Assembly (NCBI GenBank): GCA_025936825.1
Contig: JAICSO010000010.1
Span: forward strand, 16,257-80,256
DNA from: Terriglobales bacterium
Lineage (GTDB): Bacteria > Acidobacteriota > Terriglobia > Terriglobales > Acidobacteriaceae
DNA: 64,000 nucleotides
Direction: 5' to 3'
Shown one piece after another: positions 1 to 9,741 of this stretch (position 1 is the stretch's first letter; each line of letters starts with the position of its first letter). Below the pieces are notes generated by a model. That model saw nothing but the letters and a program-made list of their open reading frames with translations. It was not told the origin of the DNA and ran no database searches. The translations under genes were made by a program, and so were the position numbers.

Positions 1-2409
1 TACTCAATCGGCGACGCGCTCGCCCGCTACATGTGGATGAACGGCTACAACGTGCTGCATCCCATGGGATGGGATTCGTTCGGCTTGCCCGCGGAAAACG
101 CCGCCATCGCCAACCAGACGCCTCCGCGCGAGTGGACGCTCCGCAACATCGCGAACATGAAGACGCAGATGAAGCGTCTTGGGTTCGCGTATGACTGGTC
201 CCGCGAAGTCACTACATGCCTGCCTGATTACTACAGATGGAACCAATGGTTCTTTTTGAAGCTTTACCAGCGAGGCTTGGCATATCGCAAGAAGAGCAAG
301 GTGAACTGGTGTCCGAAGTGCGCGACCGTGCTGGCCAACGAGCAGGTGCTCTCAAACGGCTGCTGCTGGCGACATGAAGATACGCTTGTTCAACAGCGCG
401 AGTTGGAGCAGTGGTTCGTGCGCACGACGAAGTATGCCGACGAATTGCTCCGAGATTTGGATCGGCTGCCCGGCTGGCCGGAAAAAGTCCGCACCATGCA
501 GCGCAACTGGATTGGGCGCAGCGAGGGCACATTGGTGGAGTTCAAGCTGTACAGCGCTGGTGGTGACGTCATCACCGTCTTCACCACGCGCGTGGACACA
601 ATCTTTGGCGCGACTTCGGTGCAGCTCGCGCCGGAGCATCCGGTCACTCAAAAGTTGGCGGCCGGTGATCCCGAGTTGAGTGCAAAGGTCGCGCAACTCA
701 TTGCCGAACAGGTGCAGGCGAAAGAGTCAGACAAGATCGGCGAGATCGAGAAACACGGCGTGAACACCGGCCACTTCGCCATCAATCCGTACAACGGCGA
801 GAAGGTGCCGGTGTGGGTGGCGAATTACATCCTGATGGATTACGGCACCGGCGCGATCATGAGCGTCCCGGCGCATGACGAGCGCGACTACGAGTTCGCG
901 AAGAAATACGGGATTCCGATCAAGCAAGTAATTGTGCCGACAGATGTGGGTCGGACATTCCTGTCCGACAATGCAGGTAGCGAGGCAAAGATGTCGGACA
1001 AGAATGTCCGACCCACACACGGCGATGAGCTACCCTTCACCACTCTGGATGGCAAGCTGACCGATTCGGGCGAGTTCACTGGTCTCAGCTGCGAAGATGC
1101 AATCGAGAAAATGTCCGCTTACGCCGAGCAGAAGGGCTTCGGCAAAGCGACAGTCACATTCCGTCTGAAAGACTGGGGAATCTCACGCCAAAGATACTGG
1201 GGCACGCCGATCCCGATGGTCTACTGCGACAAGGATGGCGTGGTGCCGGTTGCCGAAAAGGACTTACCGGTCATCCTTCCCGACAAGGTTGAGATCACGT
1301 TGACGGGTGGGTCGCCGTTGCTGCGCGTCCCGGAGTTCTTGAATACGACTTGTCCAAAATGCGGCGGTCCGGCGCGGCGGGAGACCGACACCATGGACAC
1401 GTTTGTCGATTCGTCCTGGTACTTCTATCGCTACACCAATGCCCACAACGACGAGGCTCCGTTCGACTCTGCAATCGCGCAGTACTGGTTCGGCGACAAA
1501 GGGATCGACCAGTACATCGGCGGGGTCGAGCACGCCATTCTGCACTTGATCTATTCGCGCTTTTGGACGAAGTTCATGCGCGACATGGGTCTACTGAAGA
1601 ACGATGAACCCGTCGAACGCCTCTTCACGCAGGGCATGGTGATCAAAGACGGGCGAAAGATGTCCAAGAATCTCGGCAACGTGGTTTCGCCGGACGAGAT
1701 GGTCGCCCGCTTCGGCGCCGACGCCGCGCGCATGTATAGCCTGTTTGCTTCGCCTCCGGACCGCGACTTGGATTGGCAGGACACGGGCATCGAGGGCATT
1801 CGCCGGTTCCTGGCACGCGTGTATGCCTTTTTTGTAGAAGGGCCTCCAGTCCAAAGCGGAACGTACAAGCCGGAATACGCTGTCAACGACCTCACGCCAA
1901 GAGCCAAAGGAATATTAAGGAAGCTTCACCAGACGATCGGAAAGATCACAGAAGATTTCAAAGGCCGCTGGCATTTCAACACGTCAGTCGCCGCGTTAAT
2001 GGAGTTGCTGAATGCCTGCAACGCGGAACAGGAGATCTTCGCATTACACGGCGATGCGCCCGCGCCTCTCGCATTTCGCGCCGATGTACAGCGTAAGTTG
2101 GTGTTGTTGCTGGCCCCTTTTGCCCCGTACCTCGCGCACGAGTTGTGGGAGATGCTGGGCGAGAAGAGTAACCTGTTCAAGGCTCCGTGGCCGAAATACG
2201 ATGCGGAACTCGCGAAGGAAGAGGAGATCCAGATTCCCGTCCAGGTGAACGGAAAGTTGCGCAGCGTGATTGTCGTCGCGCCGGGCACAGCTGAACCCGA
2301 AGTAATCGAAAGGGCGCTGGCCGATCCCAAGGTACAAAGCTTTGTTGCCGGCAAGCAGATCGTGAAAAAGATCTACACAGGGAAATTAGTCAACATCGTG
2401 GTGAGATGA
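1..2409 (+). CDS. leuS: Leucyl-tRNA synthetase, 5' end cut by window edge
   Basis: Charges tRNA-Leu with leucine in the cytoplasm. Class I signatures are clear: the conserved stretch [17 protein letters not shown] directly follows the window edge, so the HVGH motif lies just outside. The open frame runs from base 1 ([10 protein letters not shown] before the ATG at 31), so the gene is partial and base 31 is not its start. The KMSKS loop appears as KMSKN (near 1657-1671). The CP1 editing region is present and followed by the [14 protein letters not shown] catalytic block, and the C-terminal anticodon and LeuRS tail regions are complete. A 73-bp palindromic repeat is inserted in frame at 945-1017 in the editing-domain region. 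The stop codon overlaps the ATG of the next gene (ATGA). Confidence 0.97.
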   Translation, partial: YSIGDALARYMWMNGYNVLHPMGWDSFGLPAENAAIANQTPPREWTLRNIANMKTQMKRLGFAYDWSREVTTCLPDYYRWNQWFFLKLYQRGLAYRKKSKVNWCPKCATVLANEQVLSNGCCWRHEDTLVQQRELEQWFVRTTKYADELLRDLDRLPGWPEKVRTMQRNWIGRSEGTLVEFKLYSAGGDVITVFTTRVDTIFGATSVQLAPEHPVTQKLAAGDPELSAKVAQLIAEQVQAKESDKIGEIEKHGVNTGHFAINPYNGEKVPVWVANYILMDYGTGAIMSVPAHDERDYEFAKKYGIPIKQVIVPTDVGRTFLSDNAGSEAKMSDKNVRPTHGDELPFTTLDGKLTDSGEFTGLSCEDAIEKMSAYAEQKGFGKATVTFRLKDWGISRQRYWGTPIPMVYCDKDGVVPVAEKDLPVILPDKVEITLTGGSPLLRVPEFLNTTCPKCGGPARRETDTMDTFVDSSWYFYRYTNAHNDEAPFDSAIAQYWFGDKGIDQYIGGVEHAILHLIYSRFWTKFMRDMGLLKNDEPVERLFTQGMVIKDGRKMSKNLGNVVSPDEMVARFGADAARMYSLFASPPDRDLDWQDTGIEGIRRFLARVYAFFVEGPPVQSGTYKPEYAVNDLTPRAKGILRKLHQTIGKITEDFKGRWHFNTSVAALMELLNACNAEQEIFALHGDAPAPLAFRADVQRKLVLLLAPFAPYLAHELWEMLGEKSNLFKAPWPKYDAELAKEEEIQIPVQVNGKLRSVIVVAPGTAEPEVIERALADPKVQSFVAGKQIVKKIYTGKLVNIVVR
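945..1017. repeat. Palindromic repeat inserted in leuS
   Basis: Two 26-bp arms (945-970 and 992-1017) are reverse complements with one mismatch and flank a 21-bp loop. The outer sequence is TGTGGGTCGGACATTC. The element is translated as part of LeuRS (VGRTFLSD ... [10 protein letters not shown]) and keeps the reading frame. No second copy was seen in this window. Confidence 0.85.
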
Positions 2410-3395
2410 ATCCGATTTCAGCCACCACCGTCGGATTTCGCTTGCTGTTTCGCCGGCCATTGATTCCTGTGGCGGAAATCGCGTGGCGCTGGACATTTGC
2501 GGCCGCAGCCTGGGTTCTGGGGATCGCATTCCTGGCCGAATACTTCGGTTCTCTTCCGGTGACGAGGGCGGACCGGTTTCTGCTTAACACTGGACAGCCA
2601 TTCCTGATCGCGCAGGCAATTCGTCGAATCTTTCAGGGTAGTTCGCTCCGATTTGTCGAGGGCGCTATCCTGCTCAGCGTGGGTTTGGCGCTTGCCTGGA
2701 TCGTTCTCGCCTCCGTCGGCAGGCTTGCGGTGTTGCGCGCGATGTTTGAGGAATTCGAATTGGAAGCAAAAGCGTCGAGACCTCTTCGCGCACTTCTCTT
2801 CTTGAACTTCCTTCGTGCGGCTGCGCTTCTGGCGGCGAAAGTGGCGGCGATCGGGTCCATCTTGATCGCCAGCAGTTATTGGGCGTCCACGCACATTCGC
2901 GTGGTCGATGTCATGCGCCTCGTGTTCGTCGTCTGGTTTCTTATCTGGCTGGCCTGGGCGGTGCTGAACTGGGTGCTTTCGGCGGCCGCAGTTGTTGTGA
3001 TCGCAGAAGGAAGGAATTCCCTGGCGTCCATCGGCGCGATTTTGCGCCTGTTGCAGTCGCGAACCGGGGGCGTGCTCGGGGCCAGCGCAGTGTTTGGGCT
3101 GATTCATGGCGGCGCCTTTGTCGTGGCAGGCGGAGTCGTCCTGGTTCTCTTGCCCATTGCGATCGCGCAGCCAATTGCTCTGCCGCTGGTGCTTGCCGTG
3201 ATTTTCGCGTATTGCTTTGTCGCGGATTTTCTGTACACCGGCCGCCTCGCGGCCTATGCATATCTCGCCACTGGACGAGAGGAATTGCCGTCCTGGATGG
3301 CGATCCCCACGGTGCCAGTTCCCGAGACGCCGGGCGTCGGCGCTTCGGTTGACAAGGATGAATTGATCCTGGGCGATCTGCCCGCACCGGCCTGA
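2406..3395 (+). CDS. Integral membrane protein of unknown function
   Basis: I do not recognise the family. The 329-residue product has several hydrophobic segments (around residues 30-50, 80-105, 135-155, 165-200, 220-250, 255-285) and a short polar tail ending in [13 protein letters not shown], so it is probably a polytopic inner-membrane protein. The ATG overlaps the leuS stop by 4 bases (ATGA), which suggests translational coupling and co-transcription. No enzymatic motif is visible. Its link to leuS may be only positional. Confidence 0.75.
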   Translation: MNPISATTVGFRLLFRRPLIPVAEIAWRWTFAAAAWVLGIAFLAEYFGSLPVTRADRFLLNTGQPFLIAQAIRRIFQGSSLRFVEGAILLSVGLALAWIVLASVGRLAVLRAMFEEFELEAKASRPLRALLFLNFLRAAALLAAKVAAIGSILIASSYWASTHIRVVDVMRLVFVVWFLIWLAWAVLNWVLSAAAVVVIAEGRNSLASIGAILRLLQSRTGGVLGASAVFGLIHGGAFVVAGGVVLVLLPIAIAQPIALPLVLAVIFAYCFVADFLYTGRLAAYAYLATGREELPSWMAIPTVPVPETPGVGASVDKDELILGDLPAPA

Positions 3396-3460
3396 GAACA
3401 GAAGGCGTCTCGAAGGCTACCGCATAACGGCGCTACTTCCGATGTACCCACCCCGTCTGC

Positions 3461-3582
3461 GTCATTCCGAAGGCCCGCGCTTTCACCAGCGGGCCGAGGA
3501 ATCTCGCGTGGAGTGGCAAAGAGCTGTAATGATCCGCGCCGGATCCCTCCGTCGGCTGAAGAGCGCCGACGTTCGGGATGAC
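3461..3582. repeat. Interspersed palindromic repeat, GTCATTCCGA family (variant copy)
   Basis: Begins GTCATTCCGA and ends TCGGGATGAC, near-perfect terminal inverted repeats (9/10). Internal shorter palindromes include GGCCCGC/GCGGGCC. It resembles the copies at 24098, 52717 and 55472. The right arm supplies the ATG at 3578 that looks like an upstream guaA start. Confidence 0.7.
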
Positions 3583-3634
3583 GCCAGAGAAACCTCTGCT
3601 TTACAGCGGCGGGATCATTCTGAGAAACTCATTC

Positions 3635-5197
3635 GTGGAAACTCCCTCAATCGTAGTTCTCGACTTCGGGGCGCAGTATTCGCAGCTCATCGCCCGCCGC
3701 GTGCGCGAACAGAACGTCTTCTCGGTTGTCCTTCCCTGTAACAGCAAGATCGACGAAATTAAGAAACACAATCCGATCGGAATCATTTTGTCTGGCGGGC
3801 CCTCGTCCGTTTATGACAAGGATGCTCCCGTCGCCGATCAGCGCGTCTTCGAACTCGGGTTGCCGGTGCTCGGCATCTGCTATGGCCTGCAGTTCATGGC
3901 GCACAATCTCGGCGGCAAAGTTAAGGGAGCCAAGCACCGCGAGTATGGACACGCGCAAATAGAGGTCCTTTCCGACTCAGAGCTTTTTACAGGACTGCCG
4001 CGATCTCTTGAAGTCTGGATGTCTCACGGCGACGAGGCCCAGGAATTGCCGCCCGGGTTCACGTTGATAGCGAAGTCGCCCAGCGCGGTGGCGGGAATCG
4101 AGAACGCGAGCCAGCGGTTCTTCGCGGTGCAATTCCATCCCGAAGTCCGGCATACCAAGCTCGGAACCGAAATCCTGCGCAATTTCGTTCTGAACATCTG
4201 CCACGCGAAGCCGACATGGACTCCACAGCATTTTGTGGAGGCTACTGTTGCCGCTGTTCGCCAGCAAGTCGGCTCCGGACGCGCCATTTGCGCATTGTCA
4301 GGCGGCGTCGACTCAGCGGTGGCCGCGGTACTGGTGGATCGAGCGTTGCGCGATAATTCCGGCAAGTCGCGACTGACGTGCGTGTTCGTCAACAATGGCG
4401 TTTTGCGCAAGAACGAATTCGAAAAAGTTCAGCAGAACTTGCGGGAGAAGTTGGGCTTGCACCTGATCGCCGTCGATGCGACCGAGCGCTTTCTGATCAA
4501 GCTCGCCGGCGTCACGGACCCGGAAAAGAAGCGCAAGATCATCGGCAATGAATTTATCGCCGTCTTCGACGAAGAGGCCCATCGCATCGAGAAAGAAGAG
4601 GGCAGCGTCGAGTGGCTGGTGCAAGGCACGCTTTATCCCGATGTGATTGAATCGGTGTCAGTGCGGGGACCGTCGCAGGTCATCAAGTCGCATCACAACG
4701 TGGGCGGGCTTCCGGAGAAGATGAAGCTGAAGCTGATCGAGCCGCTGAAAGAGTTATTCAAGGATGAAGTTCGGGTGATCGGCCGCGATCTCGGCATGCC
4801 GGAAGAGCTTCTGCAGCGACAGCCGTTCCCCGGACCAGGGCTCGCAGTGCGGATACTGGGCGAGGTCACCCCAGAGCGGCTGGCAATTTTGCGCGAATGC
4901 GACGACATCGTCGTGAACGAGATCAAGACCGCCGGACTCTACAAAAAAATCTGGCAATCGTTCGCGGTTCTGCTCCCGGTGATGTCCGTCGGTGTTATGG
5001 GAGACCAGCGAACATACGCCTACACCTGCGCGATCCGCGCCGTCCATTCCGAAGACGGCATGACGGCAGACTGGGTGCCGCTGCCGCACGACGTCCTGAA
5101 AACGATCTCCAATCGCATCGTGAATGAAGTACACGGAGTGAACCGCGTGGTGTACGACATCACGTCCAAGCCACCGGGAACGATTGAGTGGGAGTAG
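3635..5197 (+). CDS. guaA: GMP synthase (glutamine-hydrolysing)
   Basis: Converts XMP to GMP using glutamine and ATP, the last step of guanine nucleotide synthesis. The N-terminal class I amidotransferase has Cys82 (GICYG) and the His168/Glu170 pair (FHPE). The ATP-pyrophosphatase P-loop SGGVDS is at 222-227, followed by the C-terminal dimerisation domain ending in KPPGTIEWE. With the GTG at 3635 the protein has 520 residues, the normal family length, and begins [17 protein letters not shown] like other GuaA proteins. An in-frame ATG at 3578 would add 19 residues, but it lies in the arm of an interspersed repeat, so I reject it. No strong Shine-Dalgarno sequence precedes the GTG. Confidence 0.95.
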   Translation: METPSIVVLDFGAQYSQLIARRVREQNVFSVVLPCNSKIDEIKKHNPIGIILSGGPSSVYDKDAPVADQRVFELGLPVLGICYGLQFMAHNLGGKVKGAKHREYGHAQIEVLSDSELFTGLPRSLEVWMSHGDEAQELPPGFTLIAKSPSAVAGIENASQRFFAVQFHPEVRHTKLGTEILRNFVLNICHAKPTWTPQHFVEATVAAVRQQVGSGRAICALSGGVDSAVAAVLVDRALRDNSGKSRLTCVFVNNGVLRKNEFEKVQQNLREKLGLHLIAVDATERFLIKLAGVTDPEKKRKIIGNEFIAVFDEEAHRIEKEEGSVEWLVQGTLYPDVIESVSVRGPSQVIKSHHNVGGLPEKMKLKLIEPLKELFKDEVRVIGRDLGMPEELLQRQPFPGPGLAVRILGEVTPERLAILRECDDIVVNEIKTAGLYKKIWQSFAVLLPVMSVGVMGDQRTYAYTCAIRAVHSEDGMTADWVPLPHDVLKTISNRIVNEVHGVNRVVYDITSKPPGTIEWE

Positions 5198-5199
5198 GG

Positions 5200-5229
5200 C
5201 TTCAGGCTTCACGCTTCAGGTGTCAGGCT
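5200..5229. repeat. Short word repeat (CTTCAGG-like)
   Basis: About four degenerate copies of CTTCAGG/GTCAGG follow the guaA stop immediately. This looks like half of the larger inverted word element seen at 44123-44260, which uses a related word. Confidence 0.5.
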
Positions 5230-5339
5230 CTTGGAGCGACTAACTCCTCCCGGTCGCTGTGATATCTTCAAGTTTCCTTTACAACTGAGTCGCAACGCGC
5301 TCCTTTTGCGCGATCGGCACAGCTACACACGGGGGGCAC

Positions 5340-6164
5340 ATGAGCGCAAACTTTTCCAAGAAAACCATCGCCGTGCTGGGCGCGGGCAAGATGGGAGGCA
5401 TTCTCATCAAGGCCCTGGTCGAAAAGCACCAGATTTCTCCCGAGCGGGTGCGGGCCACGGTGGCGCACGAAGGTCGTGCGAAAGAACTGTCGCAGAAGCT
5501 TGGCGTGAAGGTTACGACCGACAACGTAGCCGCTGTTGATGGCGCAGACGTGGTCCTGATCTGCGTAAAGCCCCAGGTTGTTCAGGAACTCGCGGAGCAG
5601 ATTTCCGACAAGGTTACCGCCCAACAGATCGTGATTTCGGTAGCGGCTTCGGTGCATACCTCGCAGATTGAGTCCGCACTCGGCGCGGGAGTGCCCGTGG
5701 TTCGCGCCATGCCCAACACACCTTGTGTCCTCGGCCAGGGGATGACCGGAATCTGCAAAGGGCAGTATGCCGATAAAGGTCACGTGGACGCGGCTTGTGC
5801 GCTGTTTAACGTGGTCGGCCGAACCGTAGTTGTTGATGAGAAGCACATGGACGCGGTGACAGCGCTCTCAGCGAGCGGGCCCGCGTACATTTACATAATT
5901 CTCGAGTCGTTGGCGGAAGCGGGCGTTAAAGTGGGCTTGCCACGGGACATCGCAACCCTGCTCGCCGCGCAGACTGCTTTGGGCGCGTCGACGGTTGTGC
6001 TCGAAACCGGCGATCATCCAGCGTTGTTGAAGGATGCGGTGACAACTCCGGCCGGCTGCACCATTGACGCGATCATGGAACTCGAAGAGGGCAAGCTGCG
6101 GGTGACTTTGATAAAAGCCGTGGTGAAGGCGGCGCAAAGGGCGAAGGAACTAGCGCTCGGATAG
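5340..6164 (+). CDS. proC: Pyrroline-5-carboxylate reductase
   Basis: Reduces pyrroline-5-carboxylate to proline with NAD(P)H in the cytoplasm, the last step of proline synthesis. The N-terminal Rossmann motif GAGKMGG is at residues 15-21. The family signature region is present (AMPNTPC, then SGPAYIYIILESLAEAGVKVGL and TPAGCTIDAIMELE in the dimerisation half). The length of 274 residues is typical. The ATG at 5340 follows a GGGGGG tract that could serve as ribosome binding site. A triple-hairpin repeat follows the stop and may terminate transcription. Confidence 0.96.
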   Translation: MSANFSKKTIAVLGAGKMGGILIKALVEKHQISPERVRATVAHEGRAKELSQKLGVKVTTDNVAAVDGADVVLICVKPQVVQELAEQISDKVTAQQIVISVAASVHTSQIESALGAGVPVVRAMPNTPCVLGQGMTGICKGQYADKGHVDAACALFNVVGRTVVVDEKHMDAVTALSASGPAYIYIILESLAEAGVKVGLPRDIATLLAAQTALGASTVVLETGDHPALLKDAVTTPAGCTIDAIMELEEGKLRVTLIKAVVKAAQRAKELALG

Positions 6165-6180
6165 GAACGACACAACGTGT

Positions 6181-6265
6181 GTCCGCTAAAGCGGACTTCG
6201 GTCTTCCTGACTTAAGCCTCCCGGCACTGCCGTGCCGGGGCTTTCCTGTTCCGCCGCTACGCGGC
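6181..6265. repeat. Triple-hairpin repeat after proC (terminator-like)
   Basis: Three hairpins in a row: GTCCGC-TAAA-GCGGAC (6181-6196), CCCGGCAC-TGCC-GTGCCGGG (6220-6239, followed by GCTTT) and GCCGC-TAC-GCGGC (6253-6265). The same architecture with different stem sequences recurs at 41456-41537 and, without the first hairpin, at 30862-30909. It sits between convergent genes and could act as a bidirectional terminator. Confidence 0.7.
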
Positions 6266-6312
6266 TGCTCATGCGATAGATGTTGCGATTCCGCTCAACA
6301 CGTCAACGCTTT

Positions 6313-6450
6313 TTAGAACTGCACGGCGCGCTCGTGCTCCTCGGCTGCAGCGCGCGAAGAAAACGTACCCAAGTTCCTGCGCTTTCCAGTTTTCGCGTTT
6401 TTCTTGCGCGAATACAGCCGGTATTCTCCTGACTTCAATTTGCGAATCAT
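6313..6450 (-). CDS. Small basic protein, 45 aa, coupled to upstream membrane gene
   Basis: Begins MIRKLKSGEYRLYSRKKN and ends EEHERAVQF. It is strongly basic at the N-terminus and probably folds as a short beta-hairpin followed by a helix. From memory, similar short proteins (MIRKLKSGEYRLYSRK...) are widespread and unnamed in bacteria. The ATG overlaps the TGA of the preceding minus-strand gene by 4 bases (ATGA), a strong sign of real translation. The function is unknown; binding of nucleic acid is possible from its charge, but that is a guess. Confidence 0.75.
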   Translation of the reverse strand: MIRKLKSGEYRLYSRKKNAKTGKRRNLGTFSSRAAAEEHERAVQF

Positions 6451-7115
6451 GCGGAGGGAGATGCCGCTATCTCACTCTTGGGTTGGGACCAGTGTCGAAG
6501 CATCCTGTGAGTGGGCCAATACACCACCAGCGGCACTACGATAAGATATGCGACCAGGTACAGCCAGCCTGGAATCAGGTGCTGTTCATGACCGATCCCG
6601 CGAGCGAAGTTGATGTTGTCTTCGGGATGCCAGAAGAATGTTATCGGGACGAGGACTGCCATCAGTAAAATCTGCCATTTCCAGCCTCGCGAATCGTAGC
6701 CCAATCTATACATCGCCCATAGCAACAAAACCGGGACCACAAAATGATATAGGCCCAACGCTCGCACCAGAAGAGAAATGTGCGGATCAAACATGTACTC
6801 GGTGCCACCGGTTGCGTGATGACCCGAGACAAGTGCAACCAGCAAGTCAATGTCGTAGAGCGTCTGAAATACCAGCAACCCGACCGCCTGCCATGAAAGG
6901 ATGAAGCGACTTTCTAGCCATAGGCCGACGGTAATCAGCAGATTCCCGATGTCGCAGAAGAAGAGAAAATTCTGTGGTCCGTATTGGCGCCAATACACAG
7001 GGACCCACACCAGAACGAGGACTGTCCAGATCAACTTTAGCGCCAGCGGGATGCGCGATTGCCGCTCCTGCCTGTGACGCTTTGGGCCAATGACATCAGT
7101 AACTTGCGAGGGCAT
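6447..7115 (-). CDS. Polytopic membrane protein of unknown function
   Basis: The 222-residue product has about six hydrophobic helices separated by short loops, with a His/Trp-rich set of residues (YHFVVP, FFWHPEDNINFARGIGHEQHLIPGW). It resembles membrane-associated proteins annotated only as hypothetical in Acidobacteriota. No catalytic motif can be assigned. It is transcribed divergently from the receiver/TonB gene at 7139 and overlaps the small gene downstream. The N-terminal 20 residues are polar and basic, so the true start may be internal. Confidence 0.7.
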   Translation of the reverse strand: MPSQVTDVIGPKRHRQERQSRIPLALKLIWTVLVLVWVPVYWRQYGPQNFLFFCDIGNLLITVGLWLESRFILSWQAVGLLVFQTLYDIDLLVALVSGHHATGGTEYMFDPHISLLVRALGLYHFVVPVLLLWAMYRLGYDSRGWKWQILLMAVLVPITFFWHPEDNINFARGIGHEQHLIPGWLYLVAYLIVVPLVVYWPTHRMLRHWSQPKSEIAASPSA

Positions 7116-7138
7116 CCTGAGGTACCTACCATGCGATC

Positions 7139-8908
7139 ATGAGCTTCAGATCCCTACTCTTCTGCCCAGACGAAACGGCTGCGCGATTAGTGACGCAAGT
7201 CCTTACTGAGCTTGATTTTACCGTGGAAACCGCGCAGCAGTCTTTTGCCGCGGTGCAGCGCCTCACCGAGGAGCATTTTCACGCGCTGGTGGTTGACTGC
7301 CAGAACGAGCAGGACGCTTCGTTGTTATTCAAGGCCGCGCGTAATTCGGCTCAGAATAGTGGTTCTCTATCGGTGGCGGTCGTCGAGGGCCAGGCTGGAG
7401 TGGCGAAGGCGTTTCGGATCGGCGCGAATCTGGTGCTCACAAAGCCCATCAATGTTGAGCAGTCGAAGAGCACCCTGCGAGTTGCACGAGGTCTGCTGAA
7501 GAAAGCACAGCCGAAACCAGCAGGCACTGCTCCTACGGTCTCAACTGAAAACCGAGTTTCTCCGCCGCCATCTCAACCCGTTCCAAGCAGAAGTAGTTTT
7601 GAATCGCCGCAACCTGCTCCCACGCGTTCGCTTTTTATAACGCCACCCGGGCCAGTTGCACCGCTCGTCACGAATTCAGCCGCACCCAGTCCGGCAGCAT
7701 CAGTTCCCTTTTCAGGATTGGTGCTCGACAGCGATCCAGAGCCACAGACCGAGGCTGCGGATGCGGCAGTTCTCGAGTCGCTGCCCCAGATCACCGGAAA
7801 GCGCTCTATCGAGGGTCCCGCGTCAGTGCTTTTGGGACAAGCCGAGCCAATTGCAGCCCGTCCTTCCGGGCAAGCCGCAGCGCCTGCGCTCGCGCCCGAG
7901 CCGAAGCCAGCAGAATTGAGAACGGCTGGTGCATCTCCGATGGTTACGAATGAGCCCATCGTTTCGACCAGCACTACCGTTCCGGAGCCCGCTCCAACCT
8001 ACGAACCAGAGTCCGTTGCTCCACCTTCGTTTTCAGCGTTGGAGCATTCAGGGCGCAGCAGCGGCGGTGGCTGGTTCCTGAAGATTGCGATTGTGCTCGC
8101 CGTTGTTGCTGGTGGCGGATACTTCGCGTTGCAGCAACCGCGAGTGCGGCAGTTCGCCCAGAATATTGCGCACCGAGTGAAGCCCGCGCAAGCAACTTCG
8201 TCGGACGGTGCCCAGAATTCTGAGAACCCGACTGCTAACCAGCCTTCGATTCAAGTTCCGGCGCAACCAACTCCGACTACTCACGAAAGTCAAAATTCAC
8301 AAGCAGCACCAACGTCGCCGAGTGATCAAGCAGCGCCTTCCATGAATTTCAATGAAGACATACCGCAGGAGAACACCATGCCGGCGACGCCAGCGAAGAG
8401 CGTGCCGACGGATAGTATTGAAGTCGAGGAACTGCCTCTCTCGCGGGATTCGAAGCTAAATGCAACTCCGAAAGCACAACCCCTCCTGGTGAAGAGTGGC
8501 ACCTCAGCAATGAAGGGCTCACAACAACCAGCTGCGCCTCCCGTCAATTTGGTGGCCGAAAATGACAGCGCCCTGCCCAGTGTGACGCCGACAAACTTTG
8601 AGCTTCCGAAACCCGCGCCGGGAACGATCCGAATTTCACAGGGTGTTTCTCAAGGCCTGCTGATCAAGAAAGTGCAACCGGTGTATCCAGCCATTGCGCG
8701 GCAAGTGCACCGACACGGTTCAGTGCAGTTGCTTGCAACCATCGACAAATTTGGGGACATTGCGAAAGTTCAAGTACTCACGGGAGACGCGATGCTTTCC
8801 CGGTCCGCGGTTGATGCCGTGAAGCAGTGGAAATACCGCCCGTACCTGCTTAACGGATCGCCAGTGGAAATCGAAACGCAGATTACGGTTGTGTTCAACG
8901 GGGACTAA
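7139..8908 (+). CDS. Receiver-like domain, transmembrane helix and TonB C-terminal domain fusion
   Basis: Three parts are visible. Residues 1-125 look like a response-regulator receiver, with an acidic pair at 11-12, Asp53 in LVVDCQ and a Lys in LTKPIN. Residues 130-305 are a Pro/Ala/Ser-rich linker. A single membrane helix lies at about 311-333 (FLKIAIVLAVVAGGGYFAL), followed by a second Pro/Gln-rich linker. The last 90 residues match a TonB C-terminal domain (KKVQPVYPAIARQ, GSVQLLATID, AVDAVKQWKYRPYLLNG). This suggests an inner-membrane protein with a cytoplasmic sensory domain and a periplasmic domain that may contact outer-membrane receptors or peptidoglycan. The domain order is unusual, and whether the receiver is phosphorylated is unknown. 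Confidence 0.8.
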   Translation: MSFRSLLFCPDETAARLVTQVLTELDFTVETAQQSFAAVQRLTEEHFHALVVDCQNEQDASLLFKAARNSAQNSGSLSVAVVEGQAGVAKAFRIGANLVLTKPINVEQSKSTLRVARGLLKKAQPKPAGTAPTVSTENRVSPPPSQPVPSRSSFESPQPAPTRSLFITPPGPVAPLVTNSAAPSPAASVPFSGLVLDSDPEPQTEAADAAVLESLPQITGKRSIEGPASVLLGQAEPIAARPSGQAAAPALAPEPKPAELRTAGASPMVTNEPIVSTSTTVPEPAPTYEPESVAPPSFSALEHSGRSSGGGWFLKIAIVLAVVAGGGYFALQQPRVRQFAQNIAHRVKPAQATSSDGAQNSENPTANQPSIQVPAQPTPTTHESQNSQAAPTSPSDQAAPSMNFNEDIPQENTMPATPAKSVPTDSIEVEELPLSRDSKLNATPKAQPLLVKSGTSAMKGSQQPAAPPVNLVAENDSALPSVTPTNFELPKPAPGTIRISQGVSQGLLIKKVQPVYPAIARQVHRHGSVQLLATIDKFGDIAKVQVLTGDAMLSRSAVDAVKQWKYRPYLLNGSPVEIETQITVVFNGD

Positions 8909-8964
8909 GACCGCTAAAGCCAGCCAACCTGACCCGCTAACATTACTGTCTGCCGGTGGACGTT

Positions 8965-9324
8965 TTACTTTGTATCAATCTTCAGAACGACGCTGAGTAC
9001 CTTGCGGTCGTCAAACTGACTGATCCGCTTGGTGTCGCTCGTCTTGCCGTTGAATTGGGCGTAAACCTCGTAATCCACAGTGCTGGAGAGGGCTGGAAAG
9101 CGATAGCTACCGTCAGGCCCCACGATGTAAGTCTTGACCGCCCGCGACCGGGTGTCCGTCACGTAAACCACAGCATTGGGCAATGCGTTTTCCTGCCTGT
9201 CCACGACCCTGCCGGTGAGCAGGCGCCCCGGGGTTTGTGGTTCTTTCTCTTTTGCGGTAGCAGCAACCGACACGAGGAGCGCTCCCAACAAAGTTGAGAT
9301 CAGGATCGTTCTGGCGAGTTTCAT
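8965..9324 (-). CDS. Secreted carboxypeptidase-regulatory-like protein
   Basis: The 119-residue product has a signal peptide (MKLARTILISTLLGALLVSVAATA). The rest is one Ig-like carboxypeptidase-regulatory domain: LTGRVVDRQENALPNAVVYV, then DGSYRFPAL and a final beta strand. Such domains are often secreted or exported in Acidobacteriota, and their ligands are unknown. It is the last of three minus-strand genes, after a similar protein (9354-9734) and a zinc ribbon. A GGGGGAT tract upstream of the ATG serves as ribosome binding site. Confidence 0.8.
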   Translation of the reverse strand: MKLARTILISTLLGALLVSVAATAKEKEPQTPGRLLTGRVVDRQENALPNAVVYVTDTRSRAVKTYIVGPDGSYRFPALSSTVDYEVYAQFNGKTSDTKRISQFDDRKVLSVVLKIDTK

Positions 9325-9353
9325 AGATCCCCCTGAACGTGCAGCAACTCTCT

Positions 9354-9734
9354 CTATTTTAGATGTAACCCGGTATCGACGCGCTCGTTGCTCTCGACGT
9401 GGACGGTTACCTGCGGGCTGGGCTCTAAGTGCTTACCATTGGGCAACTTAACGCTTTTGGTGTCGGCCCAGATTACGTAATCGGCCTTGCCTACCGGAAC
9501 CCGTACTGAGAACTCACCCAAGCGGGTTGAGTACCGCTGCCATTTTGCCCTCTTCTGGTCGGCGCGGCGAATATTCACCTGGATGCCGGACAATGGCTGG
9601 TCATCCGGCCCCCACACGGTGCCGAAGATGAGCGCGTAATCGTCTGGTTTCTTTTTTTCACGACCTTGCAGCGGAATCGTTGCTGCAAGTAGCAGGCAGG
9701 CAGCGATCAGCGAGAGTCTGATGACTGAACGCAT
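9354..9734 (-). CDS. Secreted carboxypeptidase-regulatory-like protein
   Basis: Signal peptide MRSVIRLSLIAACLLLAATIPLQG, then an Ig-like domain with IFGTVWGPDDQPLSGIQVNI and TRLGEFSVRVP, the usual pattern of carboxypeptidase regulatory domains. It is a paralogue-like neighbour of 8965-9324 and begins 7 bases after the stop of the zinc-ribbon gene at 9742, so the three probably form one operon. No enzymatic part is present, so a structural or binding role in the envelope is most likely. Confidence 0.8.
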   Translation of the reverse strand: MRSVIRLSLIAACLLLAATIPLQGREKKKPDDYALIFGTVWGPDDQPLSGIQVNIRRADQKRAKWQRYSTRLGEFSVRVPVGKADYVIWADTKSVKLPNGKHLEPSPQVTVHVESNERVDTGLHLK

Positions 9735-9741
9735 GATCGTT

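Noticed and set aside
2418..3107. Long minus-strand open frame inside the membrane-protein gene
   Set aside because: It is an antisense shadow with a biased, highly charged composition and no family features; such shadows are common in this GC-rich sequence.
3578..3634. Upstream ATG extending guaA by 19 residues
   Set aside because: The ATG belongs to the right arm of an interspersed repeat, and family alignment places the start at the GTG at 3635.
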